64,000 bases of DNA from Terebella lapidaria (lineage: Eukaryota > Annelida > Polychaeta > Terebellida > Terebellidae), in NCBI GenBank assembly GCA_949152475.1, contig OX424560.1, positions 1,054,001 through 1,118,000 on the forward strand, written 5' to 3'. A model generated the notes under the pieces. That model had not been told where the DNA came from, did not search any database, and saw only the letters and a list, made by a program, of their open reading frames with translations. Made by a program: the position numbers and the translations under genes. This document shows, piece after piece, positions 41,378 through 55,661 of the stretch; position 1 is the stretch's first letter; every line of letters begins with the position of its first letter.

Positions 41378-43637
41378 TACTGTCCATAGTCAGGTCTCAA
41401 AAGTTCCCTCTGAAGGCCTCAGAACTCCACCTCTGACCATAAACAGGCCTGAAAAGTCTGCTCCTGTCTATAGACATGTCTCAGAAGTCTCCATCTGACC
41501 ACAGAGAGGCTTCACGAAAGTATCCATCTGACCACAGACTGGCCTAAAAGTTTCCATTTCGCCAGAGACAGACCTCACAAGTCTCCCTCTGACTATAGAC
41601 AGGCCTCACAAGTCTGTCACCATATATAAATATATTTATATATATGCAACCTTTTTGTAATAGTCAGGCAACCATTTCGCTACATTAAAATCTTTCTACA
41701 AGGGTCGAGCGACAAAGAAGTCAACGCATTGGCGCATAAGCAGTTTGCGTTTTTCCGATTAAATTCGTGTCCACAGATATGATAGACATGTCAGTGTGCC
41801 TCTAAAGTCTACTGCTGACCATAGACAATCGTCATAAGTCTCCATTTTACCACAGACAAGCCTCACAAGTCTACCTCTGACCATACACAGGCCTCACAAG
41901 TCTATCTCTGACCATACACAAGCCTCACAAGTCTCCATCTGACCATAGACGGGCCTCACAAGTCTCCATCTGAATACAAAGAACACTCCAAAGTCTCCTT
42001 ATAGACAAGCCTCAGATGTCTCTTTATATATAAACATATGTATATATTTACAACCTTTTTGTAACAGTCAGACAACCATTTTGCTACATTAGCCTTTTAC
42101 TATATGGGCTGTGTGACAAACAAGTCAACTCAATGGAAACTAGCCATCACATGTCTCGTTCTTAACATAATCGAGCCACACTAGCTTCCCGTGGCCTCAA
42201 AAGTCATTGCTGAATATATACAGGCCTCATAATTCTCATGCTGACCATCAGCAGAACTCACAAGTCTCCCTCTGACCATATCCAGGATACACAAGTCAAA
42301 AGTGGCATATAGACAGACCTCACAAGTACAATCCTGTTCATGGATAGGCCTCACAAATCTACCTCTGACCATAGGCAGGCCTCAATAGTCTGCACCTGAA
42401 CAACATGATTCAAGTCTACTTCTGTCCATAGACAGGTCTCAGACGACTATCTCGTCACATTTTCCCTCGGAGCATAGACAGGTCTCACATTCTCCCTCCC
42501 ACTATACATAAGCCTCACGTATCTCCCTGTGACCATAGACAGGATTCACTTGTCTCCCTTCACCATAAACAGGCCTCAGAATTCGCCAGATGACCACACA
42601 CCTGCTTCAAAGGCTAATGTAGCAAAATGGTTGTCTGATTGTTACAAAAAGGTTGTAAATATATAAATATGTTTATATATGAAAAGACATCTGAGGCTTG
42701 TCTACAAGGAGACTTTGGAGTCCTCTTTGTATTCAGATGGAGACTTGTGAGGCCCGTCTATGGTCAGATCGAGACTTGTGAGGTCTGTGTATAGACAGAG
42801 GTTGACTTGTGAGGCTTGTCTCTCTCCGACCAAAGACAGATGTCTGACGTGTCTATCTGACCATAGACACGTCCCATGGGTCTCCCTCAACTACAGACAG
42901 GTCTCACATGTCTCCCTCTGACCACAGATAGGCCTCACAAGTCTGTCTCCATATATAAATATATTTATATATGTGCAACCTTTTTGTAACAATCAGGCAA
43001 CCATTTTGATACATTAAAATCTTGCTACATGGGTCAAGCGACAAAGAAGTCAACGCAATGGCACATAAGCAGGCCTCTCTTTCTCTGACCATAGGCACTA
43101 GGTAGCCCCAGCAGTGGCTCTCCAACCCCAATATAAAGGGAGGAGGGGGGTAGAGCCACATGATACACCACAGTGAAAATCTGACATTGCCATTCAAATC
43201 GTGTGGCTCTATTTTAAAACAGTGTGATCACTCCAAAATGTTATTATGTTCGTTTATACTTATTTTTGAGGCATGTGGCACACTTTGGTGCTGATCTGCG
43301 CATTTGTTTCCCTGGAAAACGGAGAATTTACATTTGAAGTGCTTCCAGACATTCTAAGCATTCGAATTTGCTGGCAATGTAAATTCTCTGTTTTCCAGTA
43401 AACAAATGCGCAGATCAACCCCATAGTGTGCCACACGCCTCAAAAGTAAGTATAAACGAATATGAAAACATTCTAGAGTGGCCCCACTGTTGTAAAATAG
43501 AGCCACATGATTTGAATGGCAATGTCGGGTTTTCACTGTGGTGTGTCCTGTGGGTCTACGACCCCCCCCCCCTTCCCTTATCTGGGGTTGGAGAACCACT
43601 GCTGGGACTAGGCACTAGGCAGGTCTGGCAAGTGAAC
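41378..43637 (+). repeat. 2,260-bp composite unit, copy A
   Basis: Order of parts: forward satellite, AT/CAACC linker, forward satellite (41,800-42,015), second linker, satellite, inverted linker plus inverted satellite (42,600-42,810), a short forward block, third linker (42,945) and a full foldback element (43,094-43,622). Copy B follows with an offset of exactly 2,260 bp over most of its length and few substitutions. Confidence 0.93.
43094..43622. mobile_element. Foldback element, copy 1
   Basis: Long inverted repeats of about 245 bp around a roughly 35-nt loop (GAAGTGCTTCCAGACATTCT and following). The ends carry CAGTGG(C/T)TCTCCAACCCC, close to the CAGTGGTTCTCAA-type termini common among hAT transposons. 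No transposase. The 8 bases beyond the CAG ends are themselves inverted copies (AGCCCCAG and CTGGGACT), so no ordinary 8-bp target duplication is seen. Confidence 0.75.
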
Positions 43638-45897
43638 TTCTGTCCGTAGTCAGGCCTCAAAACTTCCATCTGAAGGCCTCAGAACTCCACCTCTGACCAT
43701 CAACAGGCCTGAACAGTCTGCTCCTGTCTATAGACAGGTCTCAGAAGTCTCCATCTGACCATAGAGAGGCTTCACAAAAGTATCCATCTGACCACAGACT
43801 GGCCTAAAAGTCTCCATTTCGCCAAAGACAGACCTCACAAGTCTCCCTCTGACTATAGACAGGCCTCACAAGTCTGTCACCATATATAAATATATTTATA
43901 TATATGCAACCTTTTTGTAACAGTCAGGCAACCATTTCACTACATTAAAATCTTTCTACAAGGGTCGAGCAACAAAGAAGTCAACGCATTGGCGCATAAG
44001 CAGTTTGCGTTTTTCCGATTAAATTCGTGTCCACAGATATGATAGACATGTCAGTGTGCCTCTAAAGTCTACTCCTGACCATAGACAATCGTCATAAGTC
44101 TCCATTTTACCACAGACAAGCCTCACAAGTCTACCTCTGACCATACACAGGCCTCACAAGTCTATCTCTGACCATACACAAGCCTCACAAGTCTCCATCT
44201 GACCATAGACGGGCCTCACAAGTCTCCATCTGAATACAAAGAACACTCCAAAGTCTCCTTATAGACAAGCCTCAGATGTCTCTTTATATATAAACATATG
44301 TATATATTTACAACCTTTTTGTAACAGTCAGACAACCATTTTGCTACATTAGCCTTTTACTATATGGGTTGTGTGACAAACAAGTCAACTCAATGGAAAC
44401 TAGCCATCACATGTCTCGTTCTTAACATAATCGAGCCACACTAGCTTCCCGTGGCCTCAAAAGTCATTGCTGAATATATACAGGCCTCATAATTCTCATG
44501 CTGACCATCAGCAGAACTCACAAGTCTCCCTCTGACCATATCCAGGATACACAAGTCAAAAGTGGCATATAGACAGACCTCACAAGTACAATCCTGTTCA
44601 TGGATAGGCCTCACAAATCTACCTCTGACCATAGGCAGGCCTCAATAGTCTGCACCTGAACAACATGATTCAAGTCTACTTCTGTCCATAGACAGGTCTC
44701 AGACGACTATCTCGTCACATTTTCCCTCGGAGCATAGACATGTCTCACATTCTCCCTCCCACTATACATAAGCCTCACGTATCTCCCTGTGACCATAGAC
44801 AGGATTCACTTGTCTCCCTTCACCATAAACAGGCCTCAGAATTCGCCAGATGACCACACACCTGCTTCAAAGGCTAATGTAGCAAAATGGTTGTCTGATT
44901 GTTACAAAAAGGTTGTAAATATATAAATATGTTTATATATGAAAAGACATCTGAGGCTTGTCTACAAGGAGACTTTGGAGTCCTCTTTGTATTCAGATGG
45001 AGACTTGTGAGGCCCGTCTATGGTCAGATCGAGACTTGTGAGGTCTGTGTATAGACAGAGGTTGACTTGTGAGGCTTGTCTCTCTCCGACCAAAGACAGA
45101 TGTCTGACGTGTCTATCTGACCATAGACACGTCCCATGGGTCTCCCTCAACTACAGACAGGCCTCACATGTCTCCCGCTGACCACAGATAGGCCTCACAA
45201 GTCTGTCTCCATATATAAATATATTTATATATGTGCAACCTTTTTGTAACAATCAGGCAACCATTTTGATACATTAAAATCTTGCTACATGGGTCAAGCG
45301 ACAAAGAAGTCAACGCAATGGCACATAAGCAGGCCTCTCTTTCTCTGACCATAGGCACTAGGTAGCCCCAGCAGTGGCTCTCCAACCCCAATATAAAGGG
45401 AGGAGGGGGGTAGAGCCACATGATACACCACAGTGAAAATCTGACATTGCCATTCAAATCGTGTGGCTCTATTTTAAAACAGTGTGATCACTCCAAAATG
45501 TTATTATGTTCGTTTATACTTATTTTTGAGGCATGTGGCACACTTTGGTGCTGATCTGCGCATTTGTTTCCCTGGAAAACGGAGAATTTACATTTGAAGT
45601 GCTTCCAGACATTCTAAGCATTCGAATTTGCTGGCAATGTAAATTCTCTGTTTTCCAGTAAACAAATGCGCAGATCAACCCCATAGTGTGCCACACGCCT
45701 CAAAAGTAAGTATAAACGAATATGAAAACATTCTAGAGTGGCCCCACTGTTGTAAAATAGAGCCACATGATTTGAATGGCAATGTCGATTTTCACTGTGG
45801 TGTGTCCTGTGGGTCTACGACCCCCCCCCCCCTTCCCTTATCTGGGGGTTGGAGAACCACTGCTGGGACTAGGCACTAGGCAGGTCTGGCAAGTGAA
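43638..45897 (+). repeat. 2,260-bp composite unit, copy B
   Basis: Tandem repeat of copy A, including its inverted satellite (44,870-45,070) and foldback copy 2. The visible differences are single bases such as TCTCCCTCTGACC against TCTCCCGCTGACC near 45,175. Confidence 0.93.
45354..45883. mobile_element. Foldback element, copy 2
   Basis: As copy 1. The right arm has lost two bases (GTCGATTTTCAC for GTCGGGTTTTCAC) and has a longer C-run. Confidence 0.75.
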
Positions 45898-46385
45898 CTT
45901 CTGTCCGTAGTCAGGCCTCAAAACTTCCATCTGAAGGCCTCAGAACTCCACATCTGACCATCAACAGGCCTGAACAGTCTGCTCCTGTCTATAGACAGGT
46001 CTCAGAAGTCTCCATCTGACCATAGAGAGGCTTCACAAAAGTATCCATCTAACCACAGACTGGCCTAAAAGTCTCCATTTCGCCAAAGACAGACCTCACA
46101 AGTCTCCCTCTGACTATAGACAGGCCTCACAAGTCTGTCACCATATATAAATATATTTATATATATGCAACCTTTTTGTAACAGTCAGGCAACCATTTCG
46201 CTACAATAAAATCTTTCTACAAGGGTCGAGCGACAAAGAAGTCAACGCATTGGCACATAAGCAGTTTGCGTTTTTCTGATTAAATTCGTGTCCACAGACA
46301 TGATAGACATGTCAGTATGCTTCTAAAGTCTACTGCTGAATATAGACAGTCGTCATAAGTCTCCATTTTACCACAGACAAGCCTA
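45898..46385 (+). repeat. Start of a third 2,260-bp unit
   Basis: Matches the first 480 bp of copies A and B, then passes into the 31-bp array instead of the rest of the unit. The same segment plus the beginning of the array recurs at 63,046-64,000. Confidence 0.85.
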
Positions 46386-49300
46386 ACAAGTCTACCTCTG
46401 ACCATACACAGGCCTCAAAAGTCTACCTCTGACCATAGACGGGCCTCACAAGTCTACCTCTGACCATACACAAGCCTCATAAGTCTACCTCTGACCATAG
46501 ACGGGCCTCACAAGTCTACCTCTGACTATACACAAGCCTCACAAGTCTACCTCTGACTATACACAAGCCTCACAAGTCTACCTCTGACTATACACAAGCC
46601 TCACATGTCTACCTCTGACCATAGACGAGTCTCACAAGTCTACCTCTGACTATAGCCTCACAAGTCTACCTCTGACCATACACAGGCCTCACAAATCTAC
46701 CTCTGACTATAGCCTCACAAGTCTACCTCTGACCATACACAGGCCTCACAAGTCTACCTCTGATTATACACAGGCCTCACAAATCTACCTCTGACTATAG
46801 CCTCACAAGTCTACCTCTGACCATACACAGGCCTCACAAGTCTACCTCTGATTATACACAAGCCTCACAAGTCTACCTCTGACTATAGCCTCACAAGTCT
46901 ACCTCTGACCATACACATGCCTCACAAATCTACCTCTGACTATAGCCTCACAAGTCTACCTCTGACCATACACAGGCCTCACAAGTCTACCTCTGATTAT
47001 ACACAGGCCTCACAAGTCTACCTCTGACTATAGCCTCACAAGTCTACCTCTGACTATACACAGGCCTCACAAGTCTACCTCTGACTATAGCATCACAAGT
47101 CTACCTCTGACTATACACAGGCCTCACAAGTCTACCTCTGACTATAGCCTCACAAGTCTACCTCTGACCATACACAGGCCTCACAAGTCTACCTCTGACC
47201 ATACACAGGCCTCACAAGTCTACCTCTGACCATAAACAGGCCTCACAAGTCTACCTCTGACTATAGCCTCACAAGTCTACCTCTGACTATACACAAGCCT
47301 CACAAGTCTACCTCTATAGCCTCACAAGTCTACCCCTGATTATAGCCTCACAAGTCTACATGTGACCATAGACGGGCCTCACAAGTCTACCTCTGACTAT
47401 AGCCTCACAAGTCTACCTCTGACCATAGACGGGCCTCACAAGTCTACCTCCGACTATACACAAGCCTCACAAGTCTACCTATGACTATACACCGGCCTCA
47501 CAAGTCTACCTCTGACCATACACAGGCCTCACAAGTCTACCTCTGACCATAGACGGGCCTCACAAGTCTACCCCTGACTATACACAGGCCTCACAAGTCT
47601 ACCTCTGACTATAGCCTCACAAATCTACCTCTGCCTATACACAGGCCTCACAAGTCTAACTCTGAATATAGGCTCACAAGTCTACTTCTGACTATACACA
47701 GGCCTCACAAGTCTACCTCTGACTATAGCCTCACAAGTCTACTTCTGACTATACACAGGCCTCACCAGTCTACCTCTGACTATAGCCTCACAAGTCAACC
47801 TCTGACCATACACAGGCCTCACAAGTCTACCTTTGACTATACACAGGCCTCACAAGTCTACCTCTGACTATAGCCTCACAAGTCTACCTCTGATCATACA
47901 CAGGCCTCACAAGTCTACCCCTGACTATACACAGGCCTCACAAGTCTACCTCTGACTATAGCCTCAGAAGTCTACCTCTAACTATACACAAGCCTCCCAA
48001 GTCTACCTCTATACCCTCACAAGTCTACCTCTGACTATACACAAGCCTCACAAGTCTACCTCTATAGCCTCACAAGTCTACCTCTGACCATAGCCTCACA
48101 AGTCTACCTATGACTATAGCCTCACAAGTCTACCTCTGATCATACACAGGCCTCACAAGTCTACCTCTGACCATAAACAGGCCTCACAAGTCTACCTCTG
48201 ACTATAGCCTCACAAGTCTACCTCTGACTATACACAAGCCTCACAAGTCTACCTCTATAGCCTCACAAGTCTTCCTCTGATTATAGCCTCACAAGTCTAC
48301 ATGTGACCATAGACGGGCCTCACAAGTCTACCTCTGACTATAGCCTCACAAGTCTACCTCTGACCATAGACGGGCCTCACAAGTCTACCTCCGACTATAC
48401 ACAAGCCTCACAAGTCTACCTCTGACTATACACAGGCCTCACAAGTCTACCTCTGACCATACACAGGCCTCACAAGTCTACCTCTGACCATAGACGGGCC
48501 TCACAAGTCTACCCCTGACTATACACAGGCCTCAAGAGTCTACCTCTGACTATAGCCTCACAAATCTACCTCTGCCTATACACAGGCCTCACAAGTCTAA
48601 CTCTGAATATAGGCTCACAAGTCTACTTCTGACTATACACATGCCTCACAAGTCTACCTCTGACTATAGCCTCACAAGTCTACTTCTGACTATACACAGG
48701 CCTCACCAGTCTACCTCTGACTATAGCCTCACAAGTCAACCTCTGACCATACACAGGCCTCACAAGTCTACCTTTGACTATACACAGGCCTCACAAGTCT
48801 ACCTCTGATTATAGCCTCACAAGTCTACCTCTGATCATACACAGGCCACAAAAGTCTACCCCTGACTATACACAGGCCTCACAAGTCTACCTCTGACTAT
48901 AGCCTCACAAGTGTACCTCTGACTATACACAAGCCTCCCAAGTTTACCTCTATACCCTCACAAGTCTACCTCTGACTATACACAAGCCTCACAAGTCTAC
49001 CTCCATAGCCTCACAAGTCTACCTCTGACCATAGCCTCACAAGTCTACCTATGACTATAGCCTCACAAGTCTACCTCTGACCATACACAGGCCTCACAAG
49101 TCTACCTCTGACTATAGCCTTACAAGTCTACCTCTGACCATAGACGGGCCTCACAAGTCTACCTCTGACAATAGCCTCACAAGGCTACCTCTGACTATAG
49201 CCTCACAAGTCTACCTCTGACCATAGGCGGGCCTCACAAGTCTACCTCCGACTATACACAAGCCTCACAAGTCTACCTCTGACTTCACACAGGCCTCACA

Positions 49301-52300
49301 AGTCTACCTCTGACTATACACAGGCCTCACAAGTCTACCTCTGACCATACACAGGCCTCACAAGTCTACCTCTGATAATACACAGGCCTCACAAGTCTAC
49401 CTCTGACTATAGCCTCACAAGTCTACCTCTGACCATACACAGGCCTCACAAGTCTACCTCTGACCATAGACGGGCCTCACAAGTCTACCCCTGACTATAC
49501 ACAGGCCTCACAAGTCTACCTCTGACTATAGCCTCACAAGTCTACCTCTGACCATATACGGGCCTCACAAGTCTACCTCGGACTATACACAAGCTTCACA
49601 AGTCTACCTCTGACTATACACAGGCCTCACAAGTCTACCTCTGACCATACACAGGCCTCACAAGTCTACCCCTGACCATACACAAGCCTCACAAGTCTAC
49701 CTATGACCACAGACGGGCCTCACAAGTCTACCTCTGACTATACCGAGCCTCATAAGTCTACCTTTGACTATACACAAGACTCACAAGTCCGCCTCTGACT
49801 ATACACAGGCCTCACAAGTCTACCTCTGACTATAGGCTCATAAGTCTATTTCTGACTATACACAGGCCTCACAAGTCTACCTCTGACTATAGCCTCACAA
49901 GTCTACCTCTGACCATACACAAGCCTCACAAGTCGACCTCTGACTATACACAGGCCTCACAAGTCTACCTCTGACTATAGCTTCACAAGTCTACCTCTGA
50001 CCATACACAAGCCTCATAAGTCTACCTCTGACCATACACAAGCCTCACAATCCTACCTCTGACTATACCCTCACAAGTCTACCTCTGACTATAGCCTCAC
50101 AAGTCTACCTCTGACCATACACAAGCCTCACAAGTCTACCGCTGACTATACACAGGCCTCACAAGTCTACCTCTGACCACAGACAAGCCTCACAAGTCTA
50201 CCTCTGACCATACACAGGCCTCACGAGTCTACCTCTGACTATAGCCTCACAAGTCTACCTCTGACCATACACAGGCCTCACAAGTCTACCTCTGACCATA
50301 CACAGGCCTCACAAGTCTACCTCTGACTATACACAGGCCTCACAAGTCTACCTCTGACTATACACAAGCCTCACAAGTCTACCTCTGACCATACACAGGC
50401 CTCACAAGTCTACCTCTGACTATACACAGGCCTCACAAGTCTACCTCTGACCGTACACAGGCCTCACAAGTCTACCTCTGACCATACACAGGCCTCACAA
50501 GTCTACCTCTGACTATAGACGGGCCTAACAAGACTACCTCTGACTAAAGCCTCACAAGTCTACCTCTGACCATACACAGTCCTCACAAGTCTACCTCTGA
50601 CTATAGACGGGCCTCACAAGTCAACCTCCGACTATACACAGGCCTCACAAGTCTACCTCTGACTATAGCCTCACAAGTCTACTTCCGACCATACACAGGC
50701 CTCACAAGTCTACCTGTGACTATACACGAGCCTCACAAGTCTACCTCTGATTATACACAGGCCTCACAAGTCTACCTCTGACTATAGCCTCACAAGTCTA
50801 CCTCTGACTATACACAGGCCTCACAAGTCTACTTCTGACTATACACAGGCCTCACAAGTCTACCTCTGACCATAGCCTCACAAGTCTACCTCTGACTATA
50901 CACAGGCCTCACAAGTCTACCTCTATAGCCTCACAAGTCTACCTCTGACTATAGCCTCACAAGTCTACCTCTGACCATACACAGGCCTCACAAGTCTACC
51001 TCTGACTATAGGCTCACAAGTCTACCTCTGACTATACACAGGCCTCACAAGTCTACCTCTATAGCCTCTCAAGTCTACCTCTGACTATAGCCTCACAAGT
51101 CTACCTCTGACTATACACAGGCCTCACAAGTCTACCTCTATAGCCTCACAAGTCTACCTCTGACTATAGCCTCACAAGTCTACCTCTGACCATACACAGG
51201 CCTCACAAGTCTACTTCCGACTATACACAAGCCTCACAAGTCTACCTCTGACTATACACAGGCCTCACAAGTCTACCTCTGACCATACACAGGCCTCACA
51301 AGTCTACCTCTGACCATAGTCGGGCCTCACAAGTCTACCTCTGACCATACACAAGCCTCACAAGTCTACCTCTGACCATACACAGTCTACCTTTGACTAT
51401 ACACATGACTCACAAGTCTGCCTCTGACTATACACAGGCCTCACAAGTCTACCTCTGACTATAGGCTCACAAGTCTACTTCTGACTATACACAAGCCTCA
51501 CAAGTCTACCTCTGACTATAGCCTCACAAGTCTACCTCTGACCATACACATGCCTCACAAGTCTACCTCTGACTATAGCCTCACAAGTCTACCTCTGACT
51601 ATACACAGGCCTCACAAGTCTACCTCTGACTATAGGCTCACAAGTCTACTTCTGACTATACACAGGCCTCACAAGTCTACATCTGACTATAGCCTCACAA
51701 GTCTACCTCTGACCATACACAGGCCTCACAAGTCTACCTCTGACTATAGCTTCACAAGTCTACCTCTGACCATACACAAGCCTCACAAGTCTACCTCTGA
51801 CTCTACACAGGCCTCACAAGTCTCCCTCTGACTATAGCCTCACAAGACTACCTCTGACTATACACAGGCCTCACAAGTCTACCTCTGACCATACACAGGC
51901 CTCACAAGTCTACCTCTGACTATACACAGGCCTCACAAGTCTACCTCTGACCATACACAAGCCTCATAAGTCTACCTCTGACTATACACAAGCCTCACAA
52001 GTCTACCTCTGACTATAGCCTCACAAGTCTACCTCTGACTATAGCCTCACAATTCTACCTCTGACCACAGACAAGCCTCACAAGTCTACCGCTGACTATA
52101 CACAAGCCTCACAAGTCTACCTCTGACCACAGACAAGCCTCACAAGTCTACCTCTGACCATACACAGGCCTCACAAGTCTACTTCCGACTATACACAAGC
52201 CTCACAAGTCTACCTCTGACTATACACAGGCCTCACAAGTCTACCTCTGACCATACACAGGCCTCACAAGTCTACCTCTGACCATAGTCGGGCCTCACAA

Positions 52301-54381
52301 GTCTACCTCTGACCATACACAAGCCTCACAAGTCTACCTCTGACCATACACAGTCTACCTTTGACTATACACATGACTCACAAGTCTGCCTCTGACTATA
52401 CACAGGCCTCACAAGTCTACCTCTGACTATAGGCTCACAAGTCTACTTCTGACTATACACAAGCCTCACAAGTCTACCTCTGACTATAGCCTCACAAGTC
52501 TACCTCTGACCATACACATGCCTCACAAGTCTACCTCTGACTATAGCCTCACAAGTCTACCTCTGACTATACACAGGCCTCACAAGTCTACCTCTGACTA
52601 TAGGCTCACAAGTCTACTTCTGACTATACACAGGCCTCACAAGTCTACATCTGACTATAGCCTCACAAGTCTACCTCTGACCATACACAGGCCTCACAAG
52701 TCTACCTCTGACTATAGCTTCACAAGTCTACCTCTGACCATACACAAGCCTCACAAGTCTACCTCTGACTCTACACAGGCCTCACAAGTCTCCCTCTGAC
52801 TATAGCCTCACAAGACTACCTCTGACTATACACAGGCCTCACAAGTCTACCTCTGACCATACACAGGCCTCACAAGTCTACCTCTGACTATACACAGGCC
52901 TCACAAGTCTACCTCTGACCATACACAAGCCTCATAAGTCTACCTCTGACTATACACAAGCCTCACAAGTCTACCTCTGACTATAGCCTCACAAGTCTAC
53001 CTCTGACTATAGCCTCACAATTCTACCTCTGACCACAGACAAGCCTCACAAGTCTACCGCTGACTATACACAAGCCTCACAAGTCTACCTCTGACCACAG
53101 ACAAGCCTCACAAGTCTACCTCTGACCATACACAGGCCTCGCAAGTCTACCTCTGACCATACACAGGCCTCACAAGTCTACCTCTGACTATACACAGGCC
53201 TCGCAAGTCTACCTCTGACCATACACAGGCCTCACAAGTCTACCTCTGACTATACACAGGCCTCACAAGTCTACCTCTGACCATACACGGGCCTCACAAG
53301 TCTACCTCTGACCATACACAGGCCTCACAAGTCTACCTCTGACCATACACAGGCCTCACAAGTCTACCTCTGACTATACACAGGCCTCACAAGTCTACCT
53401 CTGACCATACACAGGCCTCACAAGTCTACCTCTGACTATACACAGGCCTCACAAGTCTACCTCTGACCATACACGGGCCTCACAAGTCTACCTCTGACTA
53501 TAGCCTCACAAGTCTACCTCTGACTATAGCCTCACAAGTCTACCTCTGACTATAGCCTCACAAGTCTACCTCTGACCATACACAAGCCTCATAAGTCTAC
53601 CTCTGACTATACACAAGCCTAACAAGTCTACCTCTGACTATAGCCTCACAAATCTACCTCTGACCATACACAAGCCTCACAAGTCTACCTCTGACTATGC
53701 ACAAGCCTAACAAGACTACCTCTGACTAAAGCCTCACAAATCTACCTCTGACCATACACAAGCCTCATAAGTCTACCTCTGACTATACACAAGCCTAACA
53801 AGTCTACCTCTGACTATAGCCTCACAAATCTACCTCTGACCATACACAAGCCTCACAAGTCTACCTCTGACTATACACAAGCCTAACAAGACTACCTCTG
53901 ACTATAGCCTCACAAGTCTACCTCTGAAAATACACAGGCCTCACAAGTCTACCTCTGAAAATACACAGGCCTCACAAGTCTACCTCTGACTATAGACTTG
54001 CCTCACAAGTCAACCTCTGACTATAGATGGGCCTCACAAGTCTACCTCTGACGATACACAAGCTTCACCAATCTACCTCTGACTATAGACGGGCCTCACA
54101 AGTCTACCTCTGACTATACACAAGCTTCACAAGTCTACCTCTGACTATACACAAGCCTCACAAGTCTACCTCTGACTATACATAGGCCTCACAAGTCTAC
54201 CTCTGACCATACACAGGCCTCACAAGTCTACTTCTGACTATAGACAGGCCTCACAAGTCTACCTCTGACTATACACAGCCTCACAAGTCTACCTCTGACC
54301 ATACACAGGCCTCACAAGTCTACCTCTGACTATAGCCTCACAAGTCTACCTCTGACTTTACACAGGCCTCACAAGTCTACG
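46386..54381 (+). repeat. Main 31-bp satellite array, 8 kb
   Basis: Homogeneous array of CACAAGTCTACCTCTGAC then CATACACAGGCCT (31 bp), mixed with a 26-bp short unit in which ACACAGG is reduced so that TATAGCCTC follows directly. Variants distribute in blocks: segments near 47,230-48,170 and 48,170-49,110 repeat at an offset of about 941 bp, and 51,190-52,150 and 52,158-53,120 repeat at 968 bp with almost no differences. Multi-codon ORFs on either strand (for example 51,550-51,831) are just the unit read three times and are not genes. Confidence 0.97.
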
Positions 54382-54989
54382 TGCCATGCGTCCTAAATTC
54401 GCCAACATTTTTTAGTTTAAGTACTATATAATACATATAACACTCGTAACAGCAATATTTGTTACCAACGAAAACTTAGGTTCGCCAGCCAAAAATTCCA
54501 TGATATAGCAGATGTCGTCATTTCCGGTGGTTGCTGATGGGAGCATCCGTTATCTTGTTGTCTCATCCCCTGCGAATGGCGATTGGAGTTCCCAAATTCG
54601 CCATGTGTTTCAGTGCTGTTATTCCATCTGTAAAGTATATTTAATAATGATGAAATAGAAGCAGATATACATCACATCATGATTACACATGTCTCTTCGT
54701 TTTAGCAATGTGGTATTGCGCCATTTAGTGTCTTAAACTATAACATGAAAAGTTATCGCCAGAAACGTTCTCCTCCTGCCATTCAGAAATGAAGGGTGGG
54801 ACACCAACGACTTCGAATATATATCTATATATTCATGAACTTATATATTTGAACATCAAATATATGTCATTTTAATGATTTCATTATGTACATGTATTTC
54901 ACGATGCATTGATTGTCCAAAAAGGGCCACCAGGCGAAACTGCCCTGAACCAGAAAGTGGAAGTTCACTCATTTGACAGGCACATAACC

Positions 54990-55110
54990 AGACATAAGCC
55001 ATCGGCTGTTTGATTTTACCACTACATCCTTATTGGATTTGGATACCTGCAAATGATGAACCATAGCCTGGGGTGGGAATCGAACCCACAGTTCTGGACA
55101 ACCAATAACA
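54990..55110 (-). repeat. tRNA-like (box B) fragment
   Basis: The minus strand has GTGGGTTCGATTCCCACC at 55,072-55,089, a good polymerase III box B with its flanking T-stem complement. No box A is found at the expected distance, so this is a partial SINE or tRNA remnant, not a functional tRNA. Confidence 0.5.
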
Positions 55111-55325
55111 ATGATATTGCAATTTAATGTTACAGCACATGCAAAATACATCCGAAAACTGACTGAAAATCTTTCACTAACAAATCAAAACTAATCGCAG
55201 TAATGTCCGCATCAAAATTTTACCAGTAATACCAACAAATTGTCATACTTTCCATAACAAACATACAATTTTACAAATAGGTTGACATTGTCATTTCCCA
55301 AAGCAACATGGAAACAGACTAAAAT

Positions 55326-55514
55326 TTAAGAACAATCTGAGCACACAAATCTCAATGCCCCCACGTAGCAGCCAACACACTCGTTGTGAAACCACTTATC
55401 ACATGTGTCACACGTGATCCAGTGCACCGTGCAATGTTGTCGTCCCGAACTGGATGAAGGGGGAGAATCGCCCATGCACACATTACATACATCAGCACTC
55501 TCACTCACACATGC
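55326..55514 (-). pseudogene. PHD finger at the transposase C-terminus
   Basis: Reads ADVCNVCMGDSPPSS, then WITCDTCDKWFHNECVGCYV and FVCSDCS before TAA (55,326-55,328). The spacing C-x2-C, C-x2-C, x4-H-x2-C, C-x2-C is that of a PHD zinc finger, and WxxCDxCxxWFHxxC is its diagnostic core. It is in a different frame from the transposase ORF just upstream; the AAAG/GTTAAG at the end of that ORF (about 55,664) looks like a splice donor, so an intron may join the two. PHD fingers at the C-terminus of pogo-type transposases are known in invertebrates. Confidence 0.65.
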
Positions 55515-55661
55515 ATTGTCGATATGGATGTTTGTGTTGTGTGTGTCGTTATTTGTCGATCTTGTGTCCTTTCCGTTGGCCCTTCCCTTGCTCTTGCCCT
55601 TGCCCTTTCCTGCTTTCTTACCTTGTACTGTTTCCAGCTGCCCTCCGCCCTCTTGTTGATC

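Noticed and set aside
51550..52799. Two identical 93-residue ORFs in the satellite
   Set aside because: They result from the 968-bp duplication of a 31-bp satellite and encode only the repeated unit.
55072..55089. Functional tRNA gene on the minus strand
   Set aside because: Only a T-arm/box B is present; acceptor, D and anticodon arms cannot be drawn.
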